Assembly (NCBI RefSeq): GCF_019972155.1
Contig: NZ_BOVL01000022.1
Location: 223,125 to 287,124, forward strand
Direction of reading: 5' to 3'
From: Bradyrhizobium sp. RD5-C2
GTDB taxonomy: Bacteria; Pseudomonadota; Alphaproteobacteria; Rhizobiales; Xanthobacteraceae
DNA: 64,000 bases
Shown: one piece after another, positions 18,101-25,883 of the stretch
Numbering within the stretch: the stretch's first letter is position 1
How the letters are laid out: every line of letters starts with the position of its first letter
Notes under the pieces: model-generated
Databases searched by the model: none
Told to the model about the DNA's origin: nothing
What the model saw: the letters and a program-made list of their open reading frames with translations, nothing else
Made by a program: the position numbers and the translations under genes

Positions 18101-19014
18101 GGCCGTGCTCCCGGTCCCGAAATCGGCAGGCCATTGCTGACATAGGACAAATAATATTCGAGGTTGCGGTACTCGTCGTCCTGCGGATTGAGCGGCACGC
18201 CGCGGATCTGGCTGTTGCAGGTGGTGAAGCGGCGGCTCGTGGTGCCCATGCCCGACCATTCCGAGCGGTAGATCGGCATCGCGTTCAGGATGCCGAGCGC
18301 CGGCGCCAGTACCTCGGCGCGGATGCGCTCGCCCGGGCTCTGGATATGGCAGGTGGCGCAGGAGAAATTGAGCTGGCCGCGGCGGGTGTAGAAATACTCC
18401 TTGCCCTTCTGATAGGCCTCCAGCGCACGCGGATCGTTCGGGATCTTGATGTCCATCGGCTTGCCGCGCGAGGTGAAGGCCATGTAGGCGGTGAGCGCCG
18501 CCATGTCGTCCTTCACATAGGAGAACGGCGCCTCGCCATTGGCTTCGCGGCAGCGGTTGAGCGCCAGCTCGAGCGTGACGACCTTGCCTTCCTTCTCGTC
18601 AAAATAAGGATAGTTCTGGCGGATACCGATGCCCTGGTTCGGGAAGCAGTCGGCGTAGGTCTTGCCGTTCTTGAACGGCGTCGAGAACATTTCCTTGCCG
18701 GCCTCGAGCGAGAACTCGTAGGGCGGAAACTGCTCCTTCTCTTCCCACTGCTTGTGCAGGTCCTCATTCATCGAATAGGGACCGTTGACGAAGTCCTCGG
18801 GCTTCAGCTTGGGGAATTTGCTGGTGAAGAATTTCTGGAACGCGGCCTTGTCGGCGGCGGGATCGACGCTGTCGGCTGCGCGCGCGGCCGGCGCCAGCAT
18901 ACCGAGCGCCAGCGTCGCGATTAAAATTTTGTTCTGACGCGTTTTCTTCACGCGAACCGGCGTCCACTTCGCTCGAAAACGCTCTAGAGCGCGAATTGCG
19001 AAGCGCCGCGTCAT
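18097..19014 (-). CDS. soxA: L-cysteine S-thiosulfotransferase subunit SoxA
   Basis: The diheme-family cytochrome of the SoxXA complex, which attaches thiosulfate to SoxY. The C-terminal domain has a heme motif CATCH, and the active-site cysteine lies in TTCNSQIRGVPLNPQ; the first-domain heme motif is absent and replaced by two lone cysteines (DCFP, NRCRE), as in single-heme SoxA. The ATG at 19014 overlaps the soxZ stop (ATGA). That start gives a 29-residue basic extension before the hydrophobic signal segment, because a dispersed repeat (18933-18984) encodes ERFRAKWTPVRVKKTRQ. A GTG at 18951 inside the repeat would give a normal-length signal peptide. Confidence 0.93.
   Translation of the reverse strand: MTRRFAIRALERFRAKWTPVRVKKTRQNKILIATLALGMLAPAARAADSVDPAADKAAFQKFFTSKFPKLKPEDFVNGPYSMNEDLHKQWEEKEQFPPYEFSLEAGKEMFSTPFKNGKTYADCFPNQGIGIRQNYPYFDEKEGKVVTLELALNRCREANGEAPFSYVKDDMAALTAYMAFTSRGKPMDIKIPNDPRALEAYQKGKEYFYTRRGQLNFSCATCHIQSPGERIRAEVLAPALGILNAMPIYRSEWSGMGTTSRRFTTCNSQIRGVPLNPQDDEYRNLEYYLSYVSNGLPISGPGARP
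18933..18984 (-). repeat. dispersed 50-bp repeat (copy 2) inside soxA 5' end
   Basis: On the minus strand it reads AGAGCGTTTTCGAGCGAAG, then TGGACGCCGGTTCGCGTGAA and GAAAACGCGTCAGA, matching 6326-6378 over nearly its full length. It is in frame with the soxA signal peptide. Confidence 0.75.
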
Positions 19015-19322
19015 TGAATCTTCGCCGTGGTGGTGTCGGTCGCGCCCTTGTTGTCGACCCAGCTGACCTTCAGGTCGTCGCCCTTCTTGCCGCCCTTGAA
19101 GGCGAACTTGACATAGGGGTCCTTGGAGACGCCGCCGCCCCAGTCGGCGACGAACACCGGCTTGCCGTCATACTCGAAGGTCAGCACCTGGATGAAATGC
19201 GGCGGGATGATCTCGCCCTTGGCGTCCTTGACGAAGCCGGAATCCATCGGATGCTGGATCAGCGCCTGCACCTCGGTGGTGTCGCCGTTTGACGTGGCGC
19301 GCACGCGAATGCTCGATGCCAT
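19011..19322 (-). CDS. soxZ: thiosulfate oxidation carrier component SoxZ
   Basis: A 103-residue protein without a signal peptide, as expected because SoxZ is exported together with SoxY through the Tat system. Family features are the immunoglobulin-like pattern VQALIQHPMDSGFVKDAKGE, IPPHFIQVLTFEYDGKPVF and the ending VSWVDNKGATDTTTA. It pairs with SoxY to form the carrier on which thiosulfate sulfur is oxidised. Its stop overlaps the soxA ATG, and it follows soxY by 20 bp. Confidence 0.95.
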   Translation of the reverse strand: MASSIRVRATSNGDTTEVQALIQHPMDSGFVKDAKGEIIPPHFIQVLTFEYDGKPVFVADWGGGVSKDPYVKFAFKGGKKGDDLKVSWVDNKGATDTTTAKIQ

Positions 19323-19342
19323 CTGGTTTATCCCTTGATTGC

Positions 19343-19837
19343 TCAGCCGCCGCAGCCGCCGACGGTGACCTTGATTTCTTTCTGGGCGCTGTAGAGCTTG
19401 CCGCCGGCCTCAACGATCACGGTGACGTTGCTGGTCTTGGCCATCTTGATGCGGTTGGCGACGCTCGGCAGCGTGCCGGCCGGAATCCTGTACGTCGCGA
19501 TCAGCGAGATCGGGTTCTCGCTGACCAGGAATGAGATCGAGGTGACATCTGATAGCGTCGTGGTGGCGGAGATCGGCACCACAGCGCCGTTCTCGGCGAT
19601 CTCGGGTGCGTCCATCTTGACCTTGTCGGAGGGCTCGGCGGTCTTGCCATAGAGCGCCTTGATCGCGTCGGCCTCGTTCTTCTGCTTGAACGCCTCTTCC
19701 GGATATTTGTCGTTGGCGGCGGCGAGCGCCTGCGGCACGCCGAACGGAATGACGCCAAGGCCGATCAGTGCGGCCACGCCCGCGCCCTTCAGCACCAGGC
19801 GGCGGCTCCCAAGAAATTCGCTGGTCGTGATGCTCAT
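19343..19837 (-). CDS. soxY: thiosulfate oxidation carrier protein SoxY
   Basis: A 164-residue protein with a Tat-type signal (SRRLVLKGAGVAALIGLG). The C-terminus is GGCGG, the swinging-arm cysteine (residue 161 or so) that carries the sulfur substrate through the Sox cycle. The body has the expected beta-rich pattern (AEPSDKVKMDAPEIAENGAV). It lies between soxX and soxZ in the usual order. Confidence 0.96.
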   Translation of the reverse strand: MSITTSEFLGSRRLVLKGAGVAALIGLGVIPFGVPQALAAANDKYPEEAFKQKNEADAIKALYGKTAEPSDKVKMDAPEIAENGAVVPISATTTLSDVTSISFLVSENPISLIATYRIPAGTLPSVANRIKMAKTSNVTVIVEAGGKLYSAQKEIKVTVGGCGG

Positions 19838-19868
19838 CGAATAATCTCCTCAAGCGACGGTTGCAGCG

Positions 19869-20216
19869 TCACAGCGTCTGCAGGAAGTCCACCACCGCGC
19901 TGATTTCCTTCTCGCTCAAAATCCGGTTTCGGCCGAACGGCGGCATCACCGTCTGCGGGTTGCGCTTGGTCTCATCGGTGACGATCGCAATCAGCTCGTC
20001 GCGGCTGTATTTCGCCTTGAGGCCGGTCAATTCGGGGCCGATCGTGCCGGGCAGCTCGCCGCCCTTGATGACATGGCAGGTCAGGCAATTGCCCTTGCCG
20101 CGGTCAAAGGCGAGCTTTTGGCCGTCGGCGGCGGATTGGGCCTGCGCGGGCGCAGCCATGGCGGTGCCGGCCAGCAGCGCCAGGACAAGGGCTGGCTTGG
20201 AGAAAGTGGCGATCAA
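19869..20216 (-). CDS. soxX: SoxX-type monoheme cytochrome c
   Basis: A small c-type cytochrome with signal peptide (IATFSKPALVLALLAGTAMA), heme motif CLTCH, and the SoxX-like continuation GGELPGTIGPELTGLKAKYS and a methionine-bearing NPQTVMPPFGR. SoxX accepts electrons in the SoxXA heterodimer. No ATG starts the signal peptide; a TTG at 20216 gives a 115-residue product with a normal leader, while an ATG at 20294 would add 26 unlikely residues. It is the first gene of the minus-strand sox row. Confidence 0.88.
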   Translation of the reverse strand: MIATFSKPALVLALLAGTAMAAPAQAQSAADGQKLAFDRGKGNCLTCHVIKGGELPGTIGPELTGLKAKYSRDELIAIVTDETKRNPQTVMPPFGRNRILSEKEISAVVDFLQTL

Positions 20217-20389
20217 GGACGTTTCCCGGGCTTCAATCTCGATGATCCCATCGCAATATAAAGAGTGGAAAGCACAAAGGCTATCCGCTGGCAACTCGGA
20301 GAATAGGCGCGTTGCGACGGGGTTAATGGAAGCGTGGCGGTCCGTCCGCCTGTCATGTTTGTGTGGTTGAGCCCTTGAGGAGAAGCGTA

Positions 20390-21079
20390 GTGGCGGAGTT
20401 TGTGGTGGAGTTCGGCAAGGACGGCAGCCCGGTCGAGGCGGACGGGCGGCTCGACGCAGCAGCGTTCCACCGCAATCACCAGCCGATCTGGGCGGTGCTG
20501 AAGGACTACCTTGCGGGCCAATCCGGTGACGTGCTGGAGGCCGGCAGCGGCACCGGCCAGCATGTCGTCTATTTCGCCGGTCGGACGCCCGACATCACTT
20601 GGTGGCCGAGCGACCTCCATGCCGCGCATCTGCGCAGCATCGAGGCCTGGCGCGCGCATGCCGCCCTTCGCAACATCCAGCCACCGCAGCCGATCGATCT
20701 GTCCGACCCGGTCTGGTCGCCGACGCCACCGGACGGCAAAGGTCTGGACAAACTGCTCGCGATCTTCTGCGCCAATGTGATCCACATCGCGCCGTGGCGT
20801 GTCGCCGAGGGCCTGTTCGCCGGCGCCGCGCGGCATCTGCGTGCCGACGGCCGGCTGTTCCTCTACGGCCCGTTCAAGCGCGGCGGCAAGCACACCGCGC
20901 TCAGCAATGCGGTGTTCGACACGTCGTTGCGCGACCGCGACGCCGAATGGGGCGTGCGCGATATCGCTGATCTCGAGACGCTTGCGGAGAGCGTCGGGCT
21001 CAAGCTTGACGGGACCTTCGAGATGCCGGCCAACAACATGATTTTGACGTTTGTCCGGAAGGACGCGGCTCAGTCATAA
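20390..21079 (+). CDS. DUF938-family SAM-dependent methyltransferase
   Basis: A 229-residue protein. The SAM-binding motif VLEAGSGTGQHVVYFAG lies near residue 50, after AAAFHRNHQPIW, which is typical of the DUF938 family; later WRVAEGLFAGAARHLRADG and LFLYGPFKRGG match the family. The GTG at 20390 is chosen because GAGGAGA stands eight bases upstream; the frame is open from 20363. The substrate is unknown. It is divergent from the sox operon and converges on the next gene, overlapping its 3' end by 10 bp. Confidence 0.82.
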   Translation: MAEFVVEFGKDGSPVEADGRLDAAAFHRNHQPIWAVLKDYLAGQSGDVLEAGSGTGQHVVYFAGRTPDITWWPSDLHAAHLRSIEAWRAHAALRNIQPPQPIDLSDPVWSPTPPDGKGLDKLLAIFCANVIHIAPWRVAEGLFAGAARHLRADGRLFLYGPFKRGGKHTALSNAVFDTSLRDRDAEWGVRDIADLETLAESVGLKLDGTFEMPANNMILTFVRKDAAQS

Positions 21080-21942
21080 GCCAGGCTCCAGCCGTCGCCA
21101 CGCAGCCAGCAGCGCGCGTCGGGAATCTCGGCATCGCGATAAAGCCGCGTCACCTTCTGCCGGCCGCCGCGGGCGAAGGCTTCGGCCAATGCCTTTTCAG
21201 ACGCCTCGTCGCGTCCGCCGTCGCAGGGAATAATCGCGACCGGTGAGATCCAGGTGGCTTGATACTGTGCGCCCTCGCGCCGGACCCGGAACACCGCGCC
21301 GGATCGCGCCACTTGCTCCGGCGCGCCGCCCTTGAATCCTTCATCCGACGTCAGCGGCAGGATCAGGCGGCCGCCGTCGGCAAGCCCGTCGAGCCATCGC
21401 GCGGCGGGCCGGGTGCAGCCGGCATTGACATAGATCACGTCGGCTGGATCGAACGATGTGAGCGTGCCGTCGCCCGCAATGATCTCGACATTCGGATAAG
21501 GGACGAGATTGGCGCGGGCGCGCGCGGCAAGCTCCAGGTCGTATTCGATCCCGGTGACGCGGCCGGTCGGCCCGACCAGGTGCGCGAGGAGCGCCGTGTA
21601 GTAGCCCGTGCCGGTACCGATATGCACCACATGCTCGGCGGCGGCCGGTGCGGCCTGGTGCATGAGATAGGCGTGCAGCGACGGCTGGCCGTTGTTGAGC
21701 CGCCGCTCCGGCCGCAACGCGACCAGATCGTTGGTGTAGAGATAGACCGGATCGGCGTCGGGTGTCGGCACATAGTCGCGGGTCCACCATCGCAGTATCA
21801 TCCATGGTCCCGGGCCGACGAAGTCCTCACGCGGAATGGTGGCGAAGGCCTCCATCACCCGCGCATCGACGATGTTGGCAGCGGCCATGATCTGCTTGGC
21901 ATAGGCGGCTCGTATGATGCGGAGTTCGGCTTGCGGGTCCAT
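21070..21942 (-). CDS. protein-L-isoaspartate methyltransferase-like protein
   Basis: A 290-residue protein with the PCMT pattern: VMEAFATIPREDFVGPGPW, then HAYLMHQAAPAAAEHVVHIG and motif I HIGTGTGYYTALLAHLVG, followed by VTGIEYDLELAARARANL. True PCMT repairs isoaspartyl residues; this protein lacks the usual short size (about 210 residues) and has a longer C-terminal part, so substrate is uncertain. The ATG at 21942 has GGGAGC upstream. It is divergent from the HicB-like gene. Confidence 0.78.
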   Translation of the reverse strand: MDPQAELRIIRAAYAKQIMAAANIVDARVMEAFATIPREDFVGPGPWMILRWWTRDYVPTPDADPVYLYTNDLVALRPERRLNNGQPSLHAYLMHQAAPAAAEHVVHIGTGTGYYTALLAHLVGPTGRVTGIEYDLELAARARANLVPYPNVEIIAGDGTLTSFDPADVIYVNAGCTRPAARWLDGLADGGRLILPLTSDEGFKGGAPEQVARSGAVFRVRREGAQYQATWISPVAIIPCDGGRDEASEKALAEAFARGGRQKVTRLYRDAEIPDARCWLRGDGWSLAYD

Positions 21943-21970
21943 TACTGCTCCCTGCCTTGTGTTATGCGAT

Positions 21971-21999
21971 TTGACACACTGACGTGTGTGAAATAGCAT
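21971..21999 (+). promoter_or_regulatory. promoter with embedded inverted repeat upstream of hicB-like gene
   Basis: TTGACA at 21971-21976 and TAGCAT at 21994-21999 are separated by 17 bp, the optimal sigma-70 spacing. The spacer contains ACACTGACGTGTGT, a short inverted repeat that could be the operator for the ribbon-helix-helix domain of the protein encoded 22 bp downstream. GGAGG at 22011-22015 is the ribosome-binding site. Confidence 0.55.
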
Positions 22000-22020
22000 A
22001 CTTCAACGACGGAGGCCAGA

Positions 22021-22518
22021 ATGAAGAGACGGCTTTATCCGGCCGTGCTGGAGCGCGGTCCACGCGGCGCGTTCGGGGCGTGGTTTCCCGACTTTCCCGG
22101 CTGCGTCGCCGGCGGCAAGTCGCAGGAAGAGGCGATCGAGCGTGCCGAGCATGCGCTGGCACAGGCAGTGGACGGCTGGGTCGAGCAGGGCCACGCGCTG
22201 CCGGAGCCGACGCCGATCGAGCGGATCGTGCCGCCCAAGGGCTCCGACGTCGCCGCCTTCTTCATGGTCGGCGTCGATCCGCCCGATCCGTCCGAGCGCG
22301 TCAACGTCTATTTGCCGAAAAGCCTGATCGCTCGCATCGACAAGCGCGCCGCCGAGCTCGGCATGAGCCGTTCGAGCTTCTTCGGCTTTGCGAGCTCGCT
22401 CGCGCTCGAATGGCCGGGCGGTTATCCGCGCGGCGCCCCGATCGCGCCGCGCTCCAAGGTGCACAAGACCGGCGCGCTGCGCGCCGAGAAGCGGCCGGGC
22501 AAGAAGCCCGCGCGGTAG
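22021..22518 (+). CDS. HicB-like antitoxin family protein with C-terminal ribbon-helix-helix
   Basis: A 165-residue protein. The N-terminal HicB fold is visible as RRLYPAVLER...FGAWFPDFPGCVAGGKSQEEAIERA. A central linker follows, then a ribbon-helix-helix region RVNVYLPKSLIARIDKRAAE and LGMSRSSFF. The last 35 residues are basic. HicB proteins neutralise HicA mRNA interferases and repress their own operon, but no hicA-sized frame is next to it, so this is an orphan, perhaps only a regulator. A good promoter and ribosome-binding site precede it. Confidence 0.85.
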   Translation: MKRRLYPAVLERGPRGAFGAWFPDFPGCVAGGKSQEEAIERAEHALAQAVDGWVEQGHALPEPTPIERIVPPKGSDVAAFFMVGVDPPDPSERVNVYLPKSLIARIDKRAAELGMSRSSFFGFASSLALEWPGGYPRGAPIAPRSKVHKTGALRAEKRPGKKPAR

Positions 22519-22543
22519 TTGACGCGCGATGCAACACGCGTGA

Positions 22544-22666
22544 CGTCGTCCTGGCGAAAGCCAGGACCCATTACCCCAAATGCTGATTGTAGCGCGTAGC
22601 TGGGGCCGCGATCCCTCTCGCAACAAGACTCGGTGGTTATGGGTCCTGGCCTTCGCCAGGACGACG
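22544..22666. repeat. palindromic element family C, copy 2
   Basis: Arms GTCGTCCTGGCGAAAGCCAG with GACCCATTACC and GGTTATGGGTCCTGGCCTTC with GCCAGGACGACG flank about 60 bp. Compared with copy 1 at 7790-7900 both arms carry matched changes (CCTGG for CCCGG), so base pairing is preserved. It lies between the hicB-like and MFS genes. Confidence 0.85.
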
Positions 22667-22811
22667 CCGGAGTGTAGGTGTTCGACCTGGCCAACAACCG
22701 TGCGCCTCCCGCATGGCCTACGTCCGTTTGCGCCGGTTGATCGGCCTGCACCTGCTCTCCATAGTGCGCGCGATTGGAGGCTCCCGCCGGGGCTTCAAGG
22801 CGGGACTTCAG

Positions 22812-24056
22812 ATGATCGACGTGACGGCTGCGGATGAAACGAGCGACGACGCGCGGGCGCGCAGCAATGTGTGGCGGCTTGCGGCGGCGCAGGCGCTGAC
22901 CGGCGCCAATTCGGCCGTGATCTTCGCCACCGGCTCGATCGTCGGCGCGACGCTGGCGCCCGACATCTCGCTCGCGACGGTGCCGCTCTCGATGTATGTG
23001 CTGGGGCTCGCCGCCGGTACGCTGCCGACGGGTGCGATCTCGCGCGCTTATGGAAGGCGCGTCGCCTTCATCGTCGGCACCTTCTGCGGCACGCTCACCG
23101 GTGCGCTCGGCGCCTGGGCGATCCTGCACTCGTCGTTCTGGCTGTTCTGCGGCGCGACCTTCCTCGGCGGGCTCTATGGCGCCGTCGCGCAGTCCTATCG
23201 CTTTGCTGCCGCCGATGGCGCCAGCGTTGCGTTCCGGCCCAAGGCGGTGTCGTGGGTGATGGCGGGCGGCGTGTTCGCCGGCGTGCTTGGACCGCAGCTC
23301 GTGCAATGGACCATGGACATCTGGCCGCCTTATCTGTTCGCGTTCTCCTTCGTGATGCAGGCGCTGGTCGCGCTGGTGGCGATGGCGGTGCTGTCGGGTG
23401 TCGACGCGCCGAAGCCGGTGGCGGCGGATCTGCATGGCGGCCGTCCGCTGCGCGAGATCGCAAAACAGCCGCGCTTCATTGCCGCCGCGCTGTGCGGCGT
23501 GATCGCTTATCCGATGATGAACCTGGTGATGACCTCGGCACCGCTCGCCATGAAGATGTGCGGATTGTCGGTCAGCGATTCCAACTTCGGCATCCAGTGG
23601 CACATTGTGGCGATGTACGGCCCGAGCTTCTTCACGGGCTCGCTGATCGCCCGCTTCGGCGCTCCCGTCATCGTCGCGCTCGGGCTGGCGCTGGAGGCGG
23701 TGGCCGCGATGATCGGGTTGTCCGGCATCACGGCGCCGCACTTCTGGGCCACGCTGTTCGTGCTCGGGATCGGCTGGAATTTTGCGTTTGTCGGCGCCTC
23801 CGCGCTGGTGCTGGAGACGCACCGGCCGCAGGAGCGCAACAAGGTGCAGGCGTTCAACGATTTCCTGGTGTTCGGCATGATGGCGATCGGCTCGTTCTCG
23901 TCGGGCCAGCTGCTCGCGCATTACGGCTGGAACGCCGTCAACATGGTGGTGTTTCCGCCGGTGCTGCTCGGGCTTGCCGTGCTGTCGCTGGCGTCATTCG
24001 CCAGGCGGCGGGCGAAATTGCGTGCGGTGGAAGAGATCCCGGATCTCGGTCTTTGA
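22812..24056 (+). CDS. MFS transporter
   Basis: A 414-residue carrier with 12 predicted helices. The loop between helices 2 and 3 reads TGAISRAYGRRVAFIVG, the MFS signature position; NLVMTSAPLAMKMCG begins the second half. It resembles the YfcJ/YhhS-like and other uncharacterised MFS permeases common in rhizobia. The ATG at 22812 with GGCGGGA upstream is chosen; the frame is open 33 codons earlier without membrane character. Substrate unknown. Confidence 0.82.
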   Translation: MIDVTAADETSDDARARSNVWRLAAAQALTGANSAVIFATGSIVGATLAPDISLATVPLSMYVLGLAAGTLPTGAISRAYGRRVAFIVGTFCGTLTGALGAWAILHSSFWLFCGATFLGGLYGAVAQSYRFAAADGASVAFRPKAVSWVMAGGVFAGVLGPQLVQWTMDIWPPYLFAFSFVMQALVALVAMAVLSGVDAPKPVAADLHGGRPLREIAKQPRFIAAALCGVIAYPMMNLVMTSAPLAMKMCGLSVSDSNFGIQWHIVAMYGPSFFTGSLIARFGAPVIVALGLALEAVAAMIGLSGITAPHFWATLFVLGIGWNFAFVGASALVLETHRPQERNKVQAFNDFLVFGMMAIGSFSSGQLLAHYGWNAVNMVVFPPVLLGLAVLSLASFARRRAKLRAVEEIPDLGL

Positions 24057-24067
24057 TCTCGTTGTTT

Positions 24068-24117
24068 GAGCATGACCTTTTCGGAAAACCGCTTCGCACT
24101 TTTCCGGATCATGCTCC
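24068..24117. repeat. palindromic element family G, copy 1
   Basis: GAGCATGACCTTTTCGGAAAA and CTTTTCCGGATCATGCTCC form an imperfect hairpin around ACCGCTTCGCA. The same unit ends the element at 56476-56555. It directly follows an MFS gene stop and may act as a 3' hairpin. Confidence 0.8.
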
Positions 24118-24230
24118 TGCTGCCAATTGCTGACACTTCGACCGGTTTCGAATTGACCGGCTTGCAAGGCTGCTCACATCGTGGGAACGGATTAATCCGG
24201 TCCTGACGATGTGAGAAGCAAGAGCAAGAA

Positions 24231-25445
24231 ATGGACGCATCATCACCCACGCTGCATGACGAATCCGCGCTCGGCTACGAGGGCTGGCGCATCGTCGTCG
24301 TCTGCTTCCTGCTTGCGACCTTCGGCTGGGGATTGGGCTTCTACGGCCAGAGCGTCTATGTCGCCGAGCTGCAGCGACTGCACGGCTGGCCGGCGTCGCT
24401 GATTTCGTCGGGCACGACCTTCTTCTATCTGTTCGGCGCCGCGCTGGTTGCCTTCGTCAGCGAGGCGATCAAGGCGTTCGGTGCGCGCAGCTGCCTGATC
24501 GCGGGCACCCTCGCGATGGCGGTTGCGGCGGTCGCGATCGGCGAGGTGCGCGAGCCCTGGCAGCTCTATCTCGCCGATGCGCTACTGGCGTTCGGCTGGG
24601 CCGGCACCAGCCTCGGCATCATCACCAATACGCTCGGCCTGTGGTTCGACAAGAAGCGCGGCATGGCGATCAGCCTGGCGCTGAACGGCGCCAGCTTCGG
24701 CGGCATCGTCGGCGTGCCGCTGCTGGTTGCCGGCATCGGTTATTTCGGCTTCTCCGGCGCGATGATCGCAGCCGCGGTGGCGCTCGTCGTGGTGATGGTG
24801 CCTGTGATCCTGATCTTCGTCGGGCGGCCGCCGGAGCATCTGCACGCGGTGACTTCAGCGGCGACTGACGCGCCGTCGGCGACCCAGGTGCGCGCCCGGG
24901 CCCTGCGCGACATCCGTTTCCTCTCGGTGTCGATTGCCTTCGCACTGGTGCTGTTCGCCCAGGTCGGATTCATCGTGCATCTGATCGCGTATCTCGATCA
25001 GGTGATCGGCCGCGAGCGCGCCACGGTTGCGATGGCGCTGTTGACCGCGATGGCCGTGGTCGGCCGTGTCTCGTTCTCGTTCGTGATCGACCGGCTCAAC
25101 CAGCGGCTGGCGTCGGCGCTGTCCTTTATCAGCCAGGCGATCGCGCTCGTCATCATCATCAACGTGCACAACGACGTCGCGCAGATCGCCGCCTGCGCGC
25201 TGTTCGGCTTCTCGGTCGGCAATCTGATCACGCTGCCGGCGCTGATCGTGCAACGCGAGTTCGACCCGCGCGCGTTCGGCGTGCTGGTCAGCCTGATCAC
25301 CGCGATCAACCAGATCACCTACGCCTTCGGCCCCGGCGTGATCGGGCTGTTGCACGATCTCTCGGGCAGCTACACGCTGCCGTTCTATGGCTGCATCGGC
25401 CTGGAGCTGATCGCGGCGGCGGCGATCATGACGAAGGGGAAGTAG
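24231..25445 (+). CDS. MFS transporter, oxalate/formate-antiporter-like subgroup
   Basis: A 404-residue carrier with 12 helices. The first helices read GWRIVVVCFLLATFGWGLGF and YGQSVYVAELQRLHGWPASL, followed by TTFFYLFGAAL; LWFDKKRGMAISLALNGASF and GGIVGVPLL are typical of the monocarboxylate/oxalate antiporter-like MFS branch. An anion or carboxylate substrate is possible but not shown. AGCAAGAGCAAGAA lies before the ATG. A 9-bp perfect stem starts at its stop codon. Confidence 0.82.
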   Translation: MDASSPTLHDESALGYEGWRIVVVCFLLATFGWGLGFYGQSVYVAELQRLHGWPASLISSGTTFFYLFGAALVAFVSEAIKAFGARSCLIAGTLAMAVAAVAIGEVREPWQLYLADALLAFGWAGTSLGIITNTLGLWFDKKRGMAISLALNGASFGGIVGVPLLVAGIGYFGFSGAMIAAAVALVVVMVPVILIFVGRPPEHLHAVTSAATDAPSATQVRARALRDIRFLSVSIAFALVLFAQVGFIVHLIAYLDQVIGRERATVAMALLTAMAVVGRVSFSFVIDRLNQRLASALSFISQAIALVIIINVHNDVAQIAACALFGFSVGNLITLPALIVQREFDPRAFGVLVSLITAINQITYAFGPGVIGLLHDLSGSYTLPFYGCIGLELIAAAAIMTKGK

Positions 25446-25480
25446 CCCCGTTGGCTCACCCGGGGCTACGATTTCTTTCG
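25442..25480. terminator. bidirectional terminator candidate
   Basis: GTAGCCCCG and CGGGGCTAC form a perfect 9-bp stem with a 10-base loop, followed on the plus strand by GATTTCTTTC. It lies between the convergent MFS gene and the broken merR-like gene and can serve both. Confidence 0.6.
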
Positions 25481-25788
25481 TGATTTCTTCTTCTTCTCAC
25501 CGATCTTCCCGGCCGCGGCGACCCGCAGCAGGCGTCGGAAGGTCGGACATTCCATGTGGCTCGGCGCGGGACACACGGCGGCGTGGCGCAGGCCGTCGCG
25601 CATCGCGTTGAGCCGGCGGCGCGCCCGAGTGCGATCAGCGCCAGCCGGTCCAGCACGGCCGGATCGAACAGTCGGCGCAGCCCGCGCCGGCCGTGCGAGG
25701 CGATCAGCCCCTTTTCCTCGTAGAAGCGCAGGGTCGAGGCGCGAACGCCGGATAATTGCGCCACCTCCGCGATGTCGACGTCCCGCAT
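25466..25788 (-). pseudogene. MerR-family regulator broken by an internal deletion and frameshift
   Basis: From the ATG at 25788 the first 58 codons are a normal MerR winged-helix domain (VDIAEVAQLSGVRASTLRFY, EEKGLIASHGRRGLRRLFDP, LDRLALIALGRAAG). Near 25612-25622 the frame turns into Arg/Cys/Pro-rich nonsense. One base out of phase the sequence is again protein-like, RRLNAMRDGLRHAAVCPAPS then HMECPTFRRLLRVAAAG, ending KKKKSRKKS at a TAG at 25466-25468. About 30 or more residues expected between the halves are missing. A deletion between GC-rich CGCCGGC-type repeats whose length was not a multiple of three explains this. A sequencing error is the alternative for the shift, but not for the missing residues. 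Confidence 0.75.
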
Positions 25789-25792
25789 GGCC

Positions 25793-25823
25793 TTGACCTC
25801 AAGTTCACTTGAACTGGCAGTGT
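25793..25823 (+). promoter_or_regulatory. MerR-type promoter/operator
   Basis: TTGACC at 25793-25798 and CAGTGT at 25818-25823 are separated by 19 bp, the long spacer typical of MerR-activated promoters. The spacer holds AGTTCACTTGAACT, an inverted repeat with 6-bp arms centred between the two boxes. It points toward the methyltransferase gene at 25884 and lies five bases from the start of the broken merR-like gene. Confidence 0.6.
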
Positions 25824-25883
25824 GCCGCCAGGCGCTTGCTTAAGGCAAGCATCAGGACAGGCAAATAGCAAAAGGACGAGATC

